The position numbers were made by a program, and so were the translations under genes. A stretch of 64,000 nt of DNA from a virus. The notes beneath the pieces were generated by a model that searched no databases, had not been told where the DNA came from, and saw only the letters and a program-made list of their open reading frames with translations. The stretch's first letter is position 1. Each line of letters begins with the position of its first letter. Positions 1 through 8,191 of this stretch are shown here, piece after piece. The stretch covers positions 1 through 64,000 of the IMG/VR virus record IMGVR_UViG_3300045911_000062; one strand, written 5' to 3'.

Positions 1-402
1 TGATGGATCTACAGTCCTTTTAGATGCATCTAAAATTCTTCCTTCTTTATCTATAGAAAATCCAATACTTTCAATAAAATCTTTAAAAGATTTTGCATAA
101 TCTTTTTCTTCCATAAAAACTTTTGATTTGTATAGGTCGAAAGAATTCTGATATTCTTTACTAATATCAAATGATATATTCGTTTGATCTACGGATAAAT
201 CAGTATACATTATAACTTTTGATGACATATGATTTTGAAAGTCTATTGGAAAATTTGTACTTGTTGTTTGTAAAATTGTATTATTGCTTTGTATAAAATT
301 TTTTTCGTCCATGTCACTGAAGACTAGTACGGACATTAATATAATGATTCCTATTAAAATCCATGATCCTCCTATTGTCCATTGTTTTATACTTTTTTTC
401 AT
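1..402 (-). CDS. Hypothetical membrane-anchored protein, C-terminus cut by window edge
   Basis: An open frame of 134 codons starts with ATG at 402 and runs without a stop off the left edge, so the C-terminus is missing. The N-terminus is MKKSIKQWT followed by a hydrophobic stretch (about residues 10-28: GGSWILIGIIILMSVLVF), then a hydrophilic region. This suggests one membrane anchor with an N-in, C-out soluble domain. I recognise no family. It is divergent from the lipoprotein gene at 497, and the 94 bases between them hold a late-promoter box for the other strand. Existence is well supported by the long open frame; function is unknown. Confidence 0.6.
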   Translation of the reverse strand, partial: MKKSIKQWTIGGSWILIGIIILMSVLVFSDMDEKNFIQSNNTILQTTSTNFPIDFQNHMSSKVIMYTDLSVDQTNISFDISKEYQNSFDLYKSKVFMEEKDYAKSFKDFIESIGFSIDKEGRILDASKRTVDPS

Positions 403-468
403 AGTGGTGTTAAACTTTTAGTCTTATTTATTGTAAATAAAAATAGTTTATTGGTTGGCTGTAACTTT

Positions 469-476
469 TATAAATA
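469..476 (+). promoter_or_regulatory. T4-type late promoter box TATAAATA
   Basis: Exact match to the T4 late consensus TATAAATA. It sits 20 bases before the ATG of the lipoprotein gene at 497, with AAAGG between box and start as a ribosome-binding site. Confidence 0.65.
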
Positions 477-496
477 AATCATAAAGGTCTACGTAA

Positions 497-790
497 ATGC
501 GTATTTATTTATTATTGCTATTACTAATTCTAACTAGTTGCAAACAAACTGTAACACTAGATTATAACAAAAATATAATAGCATGTACAAACATTTATGA
601 TAAAAAAGACAAAATAATATATTACGAAGATAATAAAAATACATTCCAATCTGTTTCTACTGGTGTTACTCAATATACTTATATTGATGTATATGGCGAA
701 CGTAAAATGCTTAATGAATATGAAATAGATAATTATAATTGTGTAACTGTTAGTTCACAAGAACAGTTCAATAAAATAGTGAATGAATAA
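497..790 (+). CDS. Small predicted lipoprotein
   Basis: A 97-residue protein with a classical lipoprotein signal: MR, a run of leucines, then the lipobox LTSC with cysteine at residue 15. Cleavage before Cys15 and lipidation would leave a mature chain of about 83 residues, probably on the periplasmic side of a Gram-negative envelope. The mature part is polar and Tyr/Asn-rich with no recognised domain. It has a late promoter box upstream and its stop is immediately followed by the ATG of the fibre-like gene at 791, so the two are probably co-transcribed late. An outer-membrane spanin or a superinfection-exclusion lipoprotein are possible roles, but nothing in the sequence decides. Confidence 0.7.
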   Translation: MRIYLLLLLLILTSCKQTVTLDYNKNIIACTNIYDKKDKIIYYEDNKNTFQSVSTGVTQYTYIDVYGERKMLNEYEIDNYNCVTVSSQEQFNKIVNE

Positions 791-1747
791 ATGCTATTAA
801 ATTTTTGTAATGGAATAGTGCAAAAACAGCCAATCATACCATTCCTTATTAAAAATGGAAAATCTGTTACTCTCAATTGCACTACAGCACCATTAATATT
901 AACATTTTCACATGGATTATCTAATTATCTAACTATACATTCTGATGTTATAAAAAATGCTTGGGTAGGTCCATTTAACAAATTAAAAGATTATTATCTA
1001 TATGTTGATATTGATATCAATACGGCCTCAGTATCGTTTGGTGAAACACATTTGCCACCAAAATCTATAGGTAAATTGCCTCTTCATGCTGAAATTGGTC
1101 AACATTATTTTGAATTTAAATCCAGAAAAATGTATGAAAAAAGACCAGGGTTAAATTCATGGAAAGAAGTAATAAGAGTTTTTGTTGGAGAATATAGAAA
1201 ATCTGCAATTTTAAAATGTTATGATGTTGGTTCCAATTTCAATTTAGCCACTAGAAATTATTCTGGTATGATTTTATTTGATGACAATAGAAGACCCATT
1301 AAAAAAGAAAATAGACAAGAATTCTTAACAACAGAATCTGAATTGACCATAGAGAATGGTTATATAGGAAAAATAGATCAACATTTAAATATAACAAAAT
1401 GTATGGAAACTATTCCAAAACACCGCTGCATCTCTATAGATAATAAAAATTATAAATACTGCAAATTAGCTAAAAATGGATTAGAATGTAATGGCATAAC
1501 ACAAAATAGTCACGCTTCTGGCGATATTGTGAATTATGTAAAATACGGATATTTGTACGATACTCTAGGATGGAATTTTTCTAAACCTTCTGGCTCACCT
1601 TTATACTTAGGTGAAGATGCATCAGTAAGCGAAACACCTTCAAGATATATTATACAACAGGTCGGATTTATTGTTGATCGTAATACAATATTTGTTGATA
1701 TTAAGAATCCAATTAAAACATCATTCAATTATATAAATACAGTTTGA
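791..1747 (+). CDS. Virion fibre-type structural protein (paralogue of the protein at 25632)
   Basis: A 318-residue protein with no catalytic motifs. It resembles the 319-residue protein at 25632-26591 along much of its length: an SHGLSNY / SHGIRNY motif near residue 40, a shared region ending in a LPP/LPN turn, then IGQHYFEFKSRKMY / IGEMFFNLTNNRMF and a VIRVFVGEY / IIQIIVGTC strand. The C-terminus (QVGFIVDRNTIFVDIKNPI) also matches a segment in the fibre protein at 59928-61784. These modules look like beta-rich fibre or decoration domains. It directly abuts the lipoprotein gene upstream and ends in TGA. Probably a tail-fibre or capsid-decoration protein. Confidence 0.6.
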   Translation: MLLNFCNGIVQKQPIIPFLIKNGKSVTLNCTTAPLILTFSHGLSNYLTIHSDVIKNAWVGPFNKLKDYYLYVDIDINTASVSFGETHLPPKSIGKLPLHAEIGQHYFEFKSRKMYEKRPGLNSWKEVIRVFVGEYRKSAILKCYDVGSNFNLATRNYSGMILFDDNRRPIKKENRQEFLTTESELTIENGYIGKIDQHLNITKCMETIPKHRCISIDNKNYKYCKLAKNGLECNGITQNSHASGDIVNYVKYGYLYDTLGWNFSKPSGSPLYLGEDASVSETPSRYIIQQVGFIVDRNTIFVDIKNPIKTSFNYINTV

Positions 1748-1761
1748 GGTTCTAACAGCAT

Positions 1762-2046
1762 ATGAAATTAAATGATATAATTACAGAAAATAAACGTGAT
1801 GAAAACAGAGATTTAAATAAAGCTCCTCCACCAGAAGATGGTAAAATGACTACTGCTCAGGCAGCTAAACGTCTTAACGTTACTATGGGGCGCATACGTC
1901 AACTGATAATGAATGGGGAACTCGATGCTCAACGACCAGAAAAGGGCAGAAGAGATAATTTATTATCTATTAAAGATGTGCAAGAAATCGCAAAGAAAAA
2001 GAAAAAACCTGGACGTCCTAGTAAAAAAAATAAGGATAGAGATTAA
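1762..2046 (+). CDS. HTH DNA-binding protein with C-terminal AT-hook
   Basis: A 94-residue protein. Residues about 29-75 (MTTAQAAKRLNVTMGRIRQL...) form an excisionase/MerR-type helix-turn-helix that reads like the HTH_17 group, followed by a lysine-rich tail containing PGRPSKK, an AT-hook core that would bind AT-rich DNA in the minor groove. The first ~28 residues are charged and probably disordered. It lies 14 bases after the fibre-like gene, and its stop overlaps the ATG of the broken ORF at 2046 (TAATG). A transcription regulator or DNA-architectural protein is likely. An excisionase role is not favoured because no integrase is seen. Confidence 0.7.
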   Translation: MKLNDIITENKRDENRDLNKAPPPEDGKMTTAQAAKRLNVTMGRIRQLIMNGELDAQRPEKGRRDNLLSIKDVQEIAKKKKKPGRPSKKNKDRD

Positions 2047-2270
2047 TGAAAATAAAAAACAGATTTCGGCATGATAAATATTGATGCCGACAGTATATCA
2101 TACTATATAACATAGCTGTTGACACAAATGCAAAAACATACGAGATTACATTTTATTTTAGTGAAACTTCAAATTCATTAACTACAAGGTTGAATTCAGT
2201 TGAAGAAACAATTAAAATGATGAAAACTATAGACTATGAAAGAACGTCTTTAAAAGTTTTAAAGAAATAA
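2046..2270 (+). pseudogene. Small ORF interrupted by one in-frame TGA
   Basis: Starting at the ATG that overlaps the previous stop, the frame reads 12 residues (MKIKNRFRHDKY), a TGA at 2082-2084, then 61 uninterrupted codons (starting CRQYIILYNIAVD, ending SLKVLKK) to TAA at 2268. The downstream part has protein-like composition and no good start of its own; the first ATG after the TGA is at 2217. This looks like a gene broken by one nonsense change, or one needing TGA readthrough. No family is recognised. The next gene, glutaredoxin, follows 13 bases later with its own AAAGGAG site. Confidence 0.5.
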
Positions 2271-2283
2271 AAAAGGAGAAACA

Positions 2284-2514
2284 ATGAAAGTAGAAATTTT
2301 TTCAAAAGATGGTTGTCCCTATTGCATTAAGGCAAAAAATTTATTGACAACAAATGGGGTGCAATTTACAGAATATAAAGTTGGTGAAAATGGAATAGAT
2401 AAAAACTTCATACAAGAAAAAGCTGGTAAACCAATTCACACAGTTCCACAAATTTTTATTAATGAAACACATATAGGCGGTTTCTCAGACCTACAAAACT
2501 GGTTTAAAACATAA
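2284..2514 (+). CDS. grx: Glutaredoxin
   Basis: A 76-residue thioredoxin-fold protein with the dithiol active site CPYC (Cys11, Cys14), the cis-proline region TVPQIF and the GG-containing motif HIGGFSDL that binds glutathione. Length matches small bacterial and phage glutaredoxins. It should reduce the phage class I ribonucleotide reductase (nrdA/nrdB in this window, whose large subunit ends in a Cys pair) using glutathione. It is preceded by a strong ribosome-binding site AAAGGAG. Identity is secure; the partner is inferred. Confidence 0.93.
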   Translation: MKVEIFSKDGCPYCIKAKNLLTTNGVQFTEYKVGENGIDKNFIQEKAGKPIHTVPQIFINETHIGGFSDLQNWFKT

Positions 2515-2517
2515 ATA
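2510..2517 (+). promoter_or_regulatory. Late promoter box CATAAATA
   Basis: The box overlaps the end of the glutaredoxin gene and lies 18 bases before the ATG at 2536, with AAAAGAG as a possible ribosome-binding sequence in between. Confidence 0.45.
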
Positions 2518-2535
2518 TATTAAAAGAGAATTATC

Positions 2536-2838
2536 ATGGATAACATTTTAGCCTTAATTATAGTCTCAACAATTATTTTATTCTTGGCATATAAAACTTT
2601 AAAAATAAGTAAATATAATCCACCAAAAGTAATCATAGGACATAGAAAATATTATGATGTTGTTAATAGATTATATGTTGATGTAGTAGATTACGATGGT
2701 GTGACAGTTTTTTATAAATTTGAAGTAGAATCCGAAAATTATGATCTTCAGACTCTTCCAGAGAAAGATTTTCTAAAAAGATTTCGCAAAGTTGGAAATG
2801 ATATAAGATCAGTAAATGACAATCATTTTATTGAGTAA
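2536..2838 (+). CDS. Small membrane-anchored hypothetical protein
   Basis: A 100-residue protein with an N-terminal transmembrane segment (about residues 4-20, ILALIIVSTIILFLAY) and a soluble domain of about 75 residues rich in Tyr, Val and Asp (YYDVVNRLYVDVVDYDGVTVFYKF), which looks beta-rich. No family is recognised. It has its own late-type promoter box and is followed at once by a bidirectional terminator, so it is the last gene of the rightward block. Confidence 0.65.
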   Translation: MDNILALIIVSTIILFLAYKTLKISKYNPPKVIIGHRKYYDVVNRLYVDVVDYDGVTVFYKFEVESENYDLQTLPEKDFLKRFRKVGNDIRSVNDNHFIE

Positions 2839-2872
2839 TAAAAAAGGGACTAGAAAATGTCCCTTTTTTATT
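2837..2872. terminator. Bidirectional intrinsic terminator between convergent genes
   Basis: A 14-base inverted repeat, AATAAAAAAGGGAC with its complement, flanks an 8-base loop. It has A-runs on one side and T-runs on the other, so it can end transcription from both strands. It sits exactly between the stop at 2838 (+) and the stop at 2868 (-). Confidence 0.85.
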
Positions 2873-4115
2873 CATAATCCTTAAGTAAGAAACTTTTACA
2901 AGTGTTTGGAAAACAGCTTTTATTATTTTCAGTAAGAAACCAAAACCATCTTGTAGGAAACTTTGGTGAAACACAATTTCCATAGCCATCAGTTATAATA
3001 AATACCGCATCTGGATATTTTTTAAAATTTTTATGAATTGACTCTTCTATAATAGAAAAACTAGTTCCGCCACCCATGGGCAATTTATTTTTATTTAAAT
3101 CAATCTCTTTAACATAAGTGGAAAAGCAAAAAAATCTAACATCAAAACGATCTAAAGGTACGCTTTTTGAAGCGTCAAAAAAGCGCTGTGCGTATTGGTG
3201 ACATGATCCAGATGTATCTAAGAAAAACGCTATTGTAATTTTTTCTTTTTCTTTTTTAATAGAATCAGATATTGTTGGTAAAAAGAAATTTTTACCTAAT
3301 GTTACAAACCTCCTATTCTTTTTGGCCCATTGATAATGTTCGCTTTCTGTCTCCATGAGTTTACTCTTAACCCACTTATGTATGATAGTTTCCCATTTTT
3401 TATTTTTTACAACTTTTTTGTTTTCTAATTCTTGTATTAGAAATGCATAAGCACTATCTTTTGATTTATTACTTGATTTATTATTTTTATAATAATTATC
3501 TAATAAATTTTTTAATTTTTCTAATTCTGATTTGTCAAGCTGTTGAATTATTTCTTTTATCACATCATCAGATAGATTAAACCAACTTCCATGGTCATCT
3601 GCCATTTTTCCATATACTGATAATGGGTTATCCATATTTTTTTGCTTGTTCATCAATAAATCATAGTAGTATTCCATATTCATTCCATATGGAACTTCCT
3701 GATCCGGAAAAACTTTATCCAGCCAAATCAACGTATTGTCAATGTCAACATCACTTCTAATAAATTTATAATGCCTTATTAAAATCTCATTGACGCATAA
3801 ATCAGCAGCAATGTTCATCAATTCCATATTAAAATTTTTATTTTTAGCCATTTCACGAAGCCTAGTCAAATGTGATAGCATTACATGTAGGCATTCATGG
3901 CTTATAAAAAATAATTTTTGTATTTTCGTTGAAGACTCCCAAAATTTTGGATTTATTTTTAATAAATAATGTTCTTCGGTTTCTGCTTCTCTAGAAATTG
4001 AAAGTGTTGGGATCTCTTCCGTAAATTTTATATTACTCATATTTAAAAAAGTATAGTACATGTTACCGTATGGTTGTAAACTTCTTAACAATTCTACTTT
4101 TTCTTCTAATTCCAT
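2868..4115 (-). CDS. VWA-like metallopeptidase-type protein (DUF2201-like)
   Basis: A 415-residue protein with two recognisable parts. The N-terminal half contains HECLH (His73-Glu74...His77), an HExxH zinc-peptidase motif. The C-terminal third has a von Willebrand factor A-like fold with a MIDAS-type DTSGS (residues about 300-304), a GGGTSF loop and a TDG segment. This two-part arrangement is that of the putative metallopeptidase/VWA-like (DUF2201) family, which is usually encoded beside a MoxR-type AAA+ ATPase. Here the MoxR gene starts 62 bases away on the other strand. Partnership with that ATPase in protein remodelling is inferred; the substrate is unknown. Confidence 0.8.
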   Translation of the reverse strand: MELEEKVELLRSLQPYGNMYYTFLNMSNIKFTEEIPTLSISREAETEEHYLLKINPKFWESSTKIQKLFFISHECLHVMLSHLTRLREMAKNKNFNMELMNIAADLCVNEILIRHYKFIRSDVDIDNTLIWLDKVFPDQEVPYGMNMEYYYDLLMNKQKNMDNPLSVYGKMADDHGSWFNLSDDVIKEIIQQLDKSELEKLKNLLDNYYKNNKSSNKSKDSAYAFLIQELENKKVVKNKKWETIIHKWVKSKLMETESEHYQWAKKNRRFVTLGKNFFLPTISDSIKKEKEKITIAFFLDTSGSCHQYAQRFFDASKSVPLDRFDVRFFCFSTYVKEIDLNKNKLPMGGGTSFSIIEESIHKNFKKYPDAVFIITDGYGNCVSPKFPTRWFWFLTENNKSCFPNTCKSFLLKDYE

Positions 4116-4177
4116 AAGTTGATCCCTACATTTCTCTCATGTTATCATGTTTTCCACTCAAGTAAAAGGAAGCCCTT

Positions 4178-5671
4178 ATGAGTAGTTTAGAAAATAAACT
4201 AAAATTTGCAGCACAAAACCAATTAAATGTAATACTTATAGGACATGCAGGTGTAGGAAAAACTTCAGTAGTTAAAAGTGTGTTTGAGGAATTAGGTTTA
4301 AAGTATCTTTATTATTCAGCTTCAACCATGGATCCATGGGTAGATTTTGTTGGTGTCCCCCATGAAGTAACAGGAGACGACGGGATTAAATATTTGGATC
4401 TAATTCGTCCAAAAGCATTCGCATATGATGATGTAGAAGCTATATTTATAGATGAGTATAACAGGGCGCCTTCAAAAATTCAAAATTCTGTGATGGAATT
4501 GATTCAATTTAAATCAATAAATGGAAAAAAATTTAATAAATTAAAATTGGTATGGGCTGCTATAAATCCAAGCGATGAAGATGACACTGGTAAGGTATAT
4601 AGTGTTGAGAAAATAGATCCTGCACAAATGGATAGATTTCATTTTCAAATAACAGTACCGTACACACTGAACAAAAAATATTTTAAAGAAAAATATCCAG
4701 AATATGCCGATCGTGTTATAGAATGGTGGAATGCTTTACCGAAAATACAAAAAAATTTAGTTTCACCAAGGCGAGTTGACATGGCGCTAAACACACTAAA
4801 ACTTGGTGGCGATTTGAATTGGGTATTACCCAAGGAAGTCAATACAAAAGAATTAATTGATATTATTGATAATGGGTCTTTTGTTGAAAGAATAAAAAAA
4901 TGCTTCCAGGAAAAAAATGAAGAAAAAACTAGAAGTGTTATTTCTGACAATGATAAAATACTTAGTAAATATGTAAAATGTATCTTAGAAAATGAAGAAT
5001 ATATGAATTATTTTATGCCATTCTTCACTGATGAACAAATTGTTGCTTTGATATCTAATAACAATCAAGGTGTTATTGACTACATTAAAAAACCAAATAT
5101 AGCAAAAACAAGAAGGAATGTAATTGTTACTATTGTTAAAAATAAGTCAGTAAAAAAACAAGTATTAGATGAATTTACTAAAATTCTCAGTAGCATAGAT
5201 ATAAAAAATCAACAAAAAAGCGATAGTATCTGTCTTTATGTAGATAAAAACGATACTATAGGAATACCATTAGAAAATAACAGTCATTGGTATAATCATT
5301 ACAAAAAAGTATTGTCTTTTAGTAACAGTTATGACAGGAAAAGAATACTTGAGGCATTAATTTCAATGAAAGGGTATATTTACAAATATTTTGAAGATAA
5401 AGACTTTGAAACTATAAAAAATATATGCATTTGTTCTTTTATTATAATTGGATCTACTCGTAATTTTAACCAAAACGCAGAAGAATTATCTCATTTAGTA
5501 AAAATAATAAACACTTGTTTTTTATTTGCAACACAAAATAATATTGATATAAAAAAGATGCTTCCTCAAGATGATTGGCGTATAAAAAAAGCATTAGAAA
5601 CTATATACCATAACAAAGAAGTATATGAAACACTTCACAGTTATTTCAAGGGTCTTTATGATTATATATAA
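4178..5671 (+). CDS. MoxR-type AAA+ ATPase
   Basis: A 497-residue protein. The AAA+ module fills the first ~230 residues: Walker A GHAGVGKTS (22-30), Walker B AIFIDE (88-93), and a sensor-type MDRFHF segment near residue 150, as in MoxR/RavA-type chaperone ATPases. The remaining ~260 residues are helical and unrecognised. AAGGAAG precedes the ATG. It is divergent from the VWA-like gene at 2868-4115 and overlaps the macro-domain gene downstream by 14 bases, so ATPase and macro-domain protein are probably made from one transcript. Confidence 0.88.
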   Translation: MSSLENKLKFAAQNQLNVILIGHAGVGKTSVVKSVFEELGLKYLYYSASTMDPWVDFVGVPHEVTGDDGIKYLDLIRPKAFAYDDVEAIFIDEYNRAPSKIQNSVMELIQFKSINGKKFNKLKLVWAAINPSDEDDTGKVYSVEKIDPAQMDRFHFQITVPYTLNKKYFKEKYPEYADRVIEWWNALPKIQKNLVSPRRVDMALNTLKLGGDLNWVLPKEVNTKELIDIIDNGSFVERIKKCFQEKNEEKTRSVISDNDKILSKYVKCILENEEYMNYFMPFFTDEQIVALISNNNQGVIDYIKKPNIAKTRRNVIVTIVKNKSVKKQVLDEFTKILSSIDIKNQQKSDSICLYVDKNDTIGIPLENNSHWYNHYKKVLSFSNSYDRKRILEALISMKGYIYKYFEDKDFETIKNICICSFIIIGSTRNFNQNAEELSHLVKIINTCFLFATQNNIDIKKMLPQDDWRIKKALETIYHNKEVYETLHSYFKGLYDYI

Positions 5672-6125
5672 AAAGTTAGATATAACAACTGTACAAAATG
5701 GTATTGTTGCGCACGGAGTAAATTGTCAGTTTGTAATGGGCGCTGGTGTAGCATTAAGTATAAAAAATAAATGGCCAAATGTTTTCTCAGAATATATTTC
5801 TTATAAACAAAAATGCAATACGAACGATTTACTTGGTAAAGTTTTATTTGTAAAAATATCAGAATCGTTATTTGTAGCTAATTGTTTCACGCAACAATAT
5901 TATGGAAATAAACCTAATGTTCGTTACGCATCTCCTAATGCTATTAGGCGATGCGTAGAACGTTGCGTAGACGAATGTAATGATCGGGGGCTAGACTTAT
6001 ATATGACTAGAATAGGATGCGGTCTAGGCGGTCTTAATTGGAACAGCGATGTCCTGCCAATAGTAGAAAAAATTAATGAAAAACTAAGTGATAAATTAAT
6101 AATATATATTTGTGATTTGAAATGA
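5658..6125 (+). CDS. Macro-domain protein (ADP-ribose binding/hydrolysing)
   Basis: A 155-residue protein consisting of one macro domain. It shows the phosphate-binding loops NCQFVMGAGVALSI followed by WP, and the second loop TRIGCGLGGLNW, with ADP-ribose-binding Asn and Gly residues in place. The frame is open from an ATG at 5625, but the ATG at 5658 is preferred: it follows AAGGG and starts with the first beta strand of the fold. It overlaps the end of the MoxR gene. Macro domains bind or remove ADP-ribose, so reversal of host ADP-ribosylation (for example a DarT-type defence) is one possible role. The sequence does not show the substrate. Confidence 0.85.
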   Translation: MIIYKKLDITTVQNGIVAHGVNCQFVMGAGVALSIKNKWPNVFSEYISYKQKCNTNDLLGKVLFVKISESLFVANCFTQQYYGNKPNVRYASPNAIRRCVERCVDECNDRGLDLYMTRIGCGLGGLNWNSDVLPIVEKINEKLSDKLIIYICDLK

Positions 6126-6262
6126 TATTTTTGACAATTTATTCCAATTGTAAAAATGATTTATAATTTCCAATACTAAAATTATCAAAAACTACAACCC
6201 TGTTTCCTTCTTAATTTATTTTTTAATCATATGAGATCCTATACTACAAATTAATATATTCT

Positions 6263-8191
6263 TCAAAAGAAATGCCAGGGTCTAGTTTGCAATCCGCACA
6301 AATTATCAAAGGCTGAACCAATATCTAATTGTATTATATTTTTATTATGAAAATCATGAATCAATCTTTTAGCGGCAAACGAACAAGAATATAACACAAC
6401 ACAATTATCTTCAATACATTCTTGTAATTTTTGTAATAACAAAGGGTACTGTTTCACAACTGCGCATGTATCTTTGACACTATAAGGTTTAATCATTGAA
6501 ACTCTATTAAGATTTAAATTATTTTCAGTAACAATATGAATAAAATTTAAATGAGAATTAAGTTTACTTAAATAATCTGGTCCAACTATTATAACTTTTT
6601 TATTTTTTAATAATTCAAATAATTCAAAAATAGTTCCGTCAATTTGCCATCTTGAAAATAAACCACCATCAAACAAATTTAAATCCTTTATGTATTCAAA
6701 TATATTTTCAACCATGTAATCCTTTTTTAATACTTCTGTACTAATACCGACATAATATGGAACTTTTTTAATAATTGGCGTTACAAATTTATCCATGAAT
6801 TCTTCGGCATTTTTATCCCATTTAACTCTATGGATATTATATGCATTTTTTTCTTTTATTCTAAGCATGCATATCCATTCCCCATCATTATATCTAGCTA
6901 ATGATATTGGAATATTATTTTTAATGCTGTTAAAAATTAAATTTTTAATATTATCATTCTCAATTTTTACATTGTCATAAGTCAAAAATGGATTAACTTT
7001 TTGTTTAACTTTAAAAACAGTATTATCAGTAAAAGATTTTGGAACAATTTTTCTATATGTGCTAATTGCTAATGAATAAAACCTATTATCTATAAAATCA
7101 AAAATTTTAGCCTGTTGGTTTTCGTATGATAATATATTATTAACATGTTTTTGCAGTAGTAATGACATAGACAACAACTTATCTCTGTCATTGTAAAGAT
7201 TATGAATAATTTTTATAATATTATTAACATCGTTTTTATTTACTATAAAAATCATATCATCAGTATATTTAAAATGATCTTTACAATTATAGATATCTGT
7301 TGTGATAAGCACTACGCCCTGAAGCATTGCTTCGCAACCTAATGGCCATCCATTATATGCTTTTCCGTTTTCTAAATTTATTATAATATCTACATTTTTA
7401 GAATAAAATTCATCTAAATCTTTAACAGACATTGGTTTATACGATTTAATATATTTCGATTGCACCCCATTTCCTATTGAGATAAACTCTATATCGTGTT
7501 GAGGGAACATTTTTTTATATTGCTCTACGACAGATCTATAAACAAAAGCACCTTTTTGTTCTGGATCGCCCATTGAACTGAAGCACACTCTTAGAGTTTT
7601 AATATTTTTTTGTTTAGGAATTACTATATTATTTTTGGGTAATAAAGTGCCACCCAAAACCTCTATAAAATTTTCGTGTTTAGCCTCTTTCAACCATTTA
7701 GTAGTAATAGGACTGGTTGATATGACGTTTGCATCTTTATGTATTTTCGTAATCGCATTTTTTCCGCTGAGTCCCCCACCAGGATATAAATGTATAAATT
7801 GTTTATTATATTCTACTTTAAAGAATTTATTAAATTTTTCATACATTGAAAGAAATATATGATATATGTACTTATAATTTTTTATATCAAAATTTTCATT
7901 TTTAGTAAATAAATATGAAAACCCATTGATAGTATTAAATCTTTTTCCATCTATCCTTGTATTAAACTTATTTAAATGATTATATTTTTGATCAAAAATT
8001 AATATATTGTAGTCATTTAAACCATAATATTCTTTCATTTCATCATAGTCAAAATCATAGTTTATCTTAGAATATGAGTCGATTTTATATACTAAGAAAT
8101 CTGCATTGTATCTATCAATAAAAGCCTTACTCTCTTCTATTCTCCATTTTCCATATTTACAAGGAAATAGTATATCAGTTACAAGAATCAT
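6263..8191 (-). CDS. Two-domain glycosyltransferase: GT4-like fused to GT-D domain
   Basis: A protein of about 642 residues. Residues ~1-390 resemble a GT-B fold family 4 transferase, with a glycine-rich PGGGLSG loop and a donor-site segment of the kind NGWPLGCEAMLQG. Residues ~415-640 are a GT-D fold domain: ISLARYNDGEW near the start and the closing IQLDIGSAFDNL...TRPW. The same closing pattern ends the separate protein at 9179-9934. The frame can begin at a TTG at 8200, but the ATG at 8191 is better; it overlaps the end of the aminotransferase gene by 17 bases. It probably adds sugars in a polysaccharide or glycoprotein pathway together with the next three genes. Confidence 0.78.
   Translation of the reverse strand: MILVTDILFPCKYGKWRIEESKAFIDRYNADFLVYKIDSYSKINYDFDYDEMKEYYGLNDYNILIFDQKYNHLNKFNTRIDGKRFNTINGFSYLFTKNENFDIKNYKYIYHIFLSMYEKFNKFFKVEYNKQFIHLYPGGGLSGKNAITKIHKDANVISTSPITTKWLKEAKHENFIEVLGGTLLPKNNIVIPKQKNIKTLRVCFSSMGDPEQKGAFVYRSVVEQYKKMFPQHDIEFISIGNGVQSKYIKSYKPMSVKDLDEFYSKNVDIIINLENGKAYNGWPLGCEAMLQGVVLITTDIYNCKDHFKYTDDMIFIVNKNDVNNIIKIIHNLYNDRDKLLSMSLLLQKHVNNILSYENQQAKIFDFIDNRFYSLAISTYRKIVPKSFTDNTVFKVKQKVNPFLTYDNVKIENDNIKNLIFNSIKNNIPISLARYNDGEWICMLRIKEKNAYNIHRVKWDKNAEEFMDKFVTPIIKKVPYYVGISTEVLKKDYMVENIFEYIKDLNLFDGGLFSRWQIDGTIFELFELLKNKKVIIVGPDYLSKLNSHLNFIHIVTENNLNLNRVSMIKPYSVKDTCAVVKQYPLLLQKLQECIEDNCVVLYSCSFAAKRLIHDFHNKNIIQLDIGSAFDNLCGLQTRPWHFF

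Noticed and set aside
497-790. Outer-membrane spanin paired with the membrane protein at 1-402
   Set aside because: Spanin pairs are usually adjacent on the same strand; these two are divergent and the left gene is incomplete.
1762-2046. Excisionase of a temperate phage
   Set aside because: The HTH type fits, but no integrase, repressor or attachment site is visible and the gene content is that of a large lytic phage.
6131-6167. Rightward sigma70 promoter (TTGACA and TATAAT)
   Set aside because: The spacing is about 25 bases and no rightward gene follows before 10927.
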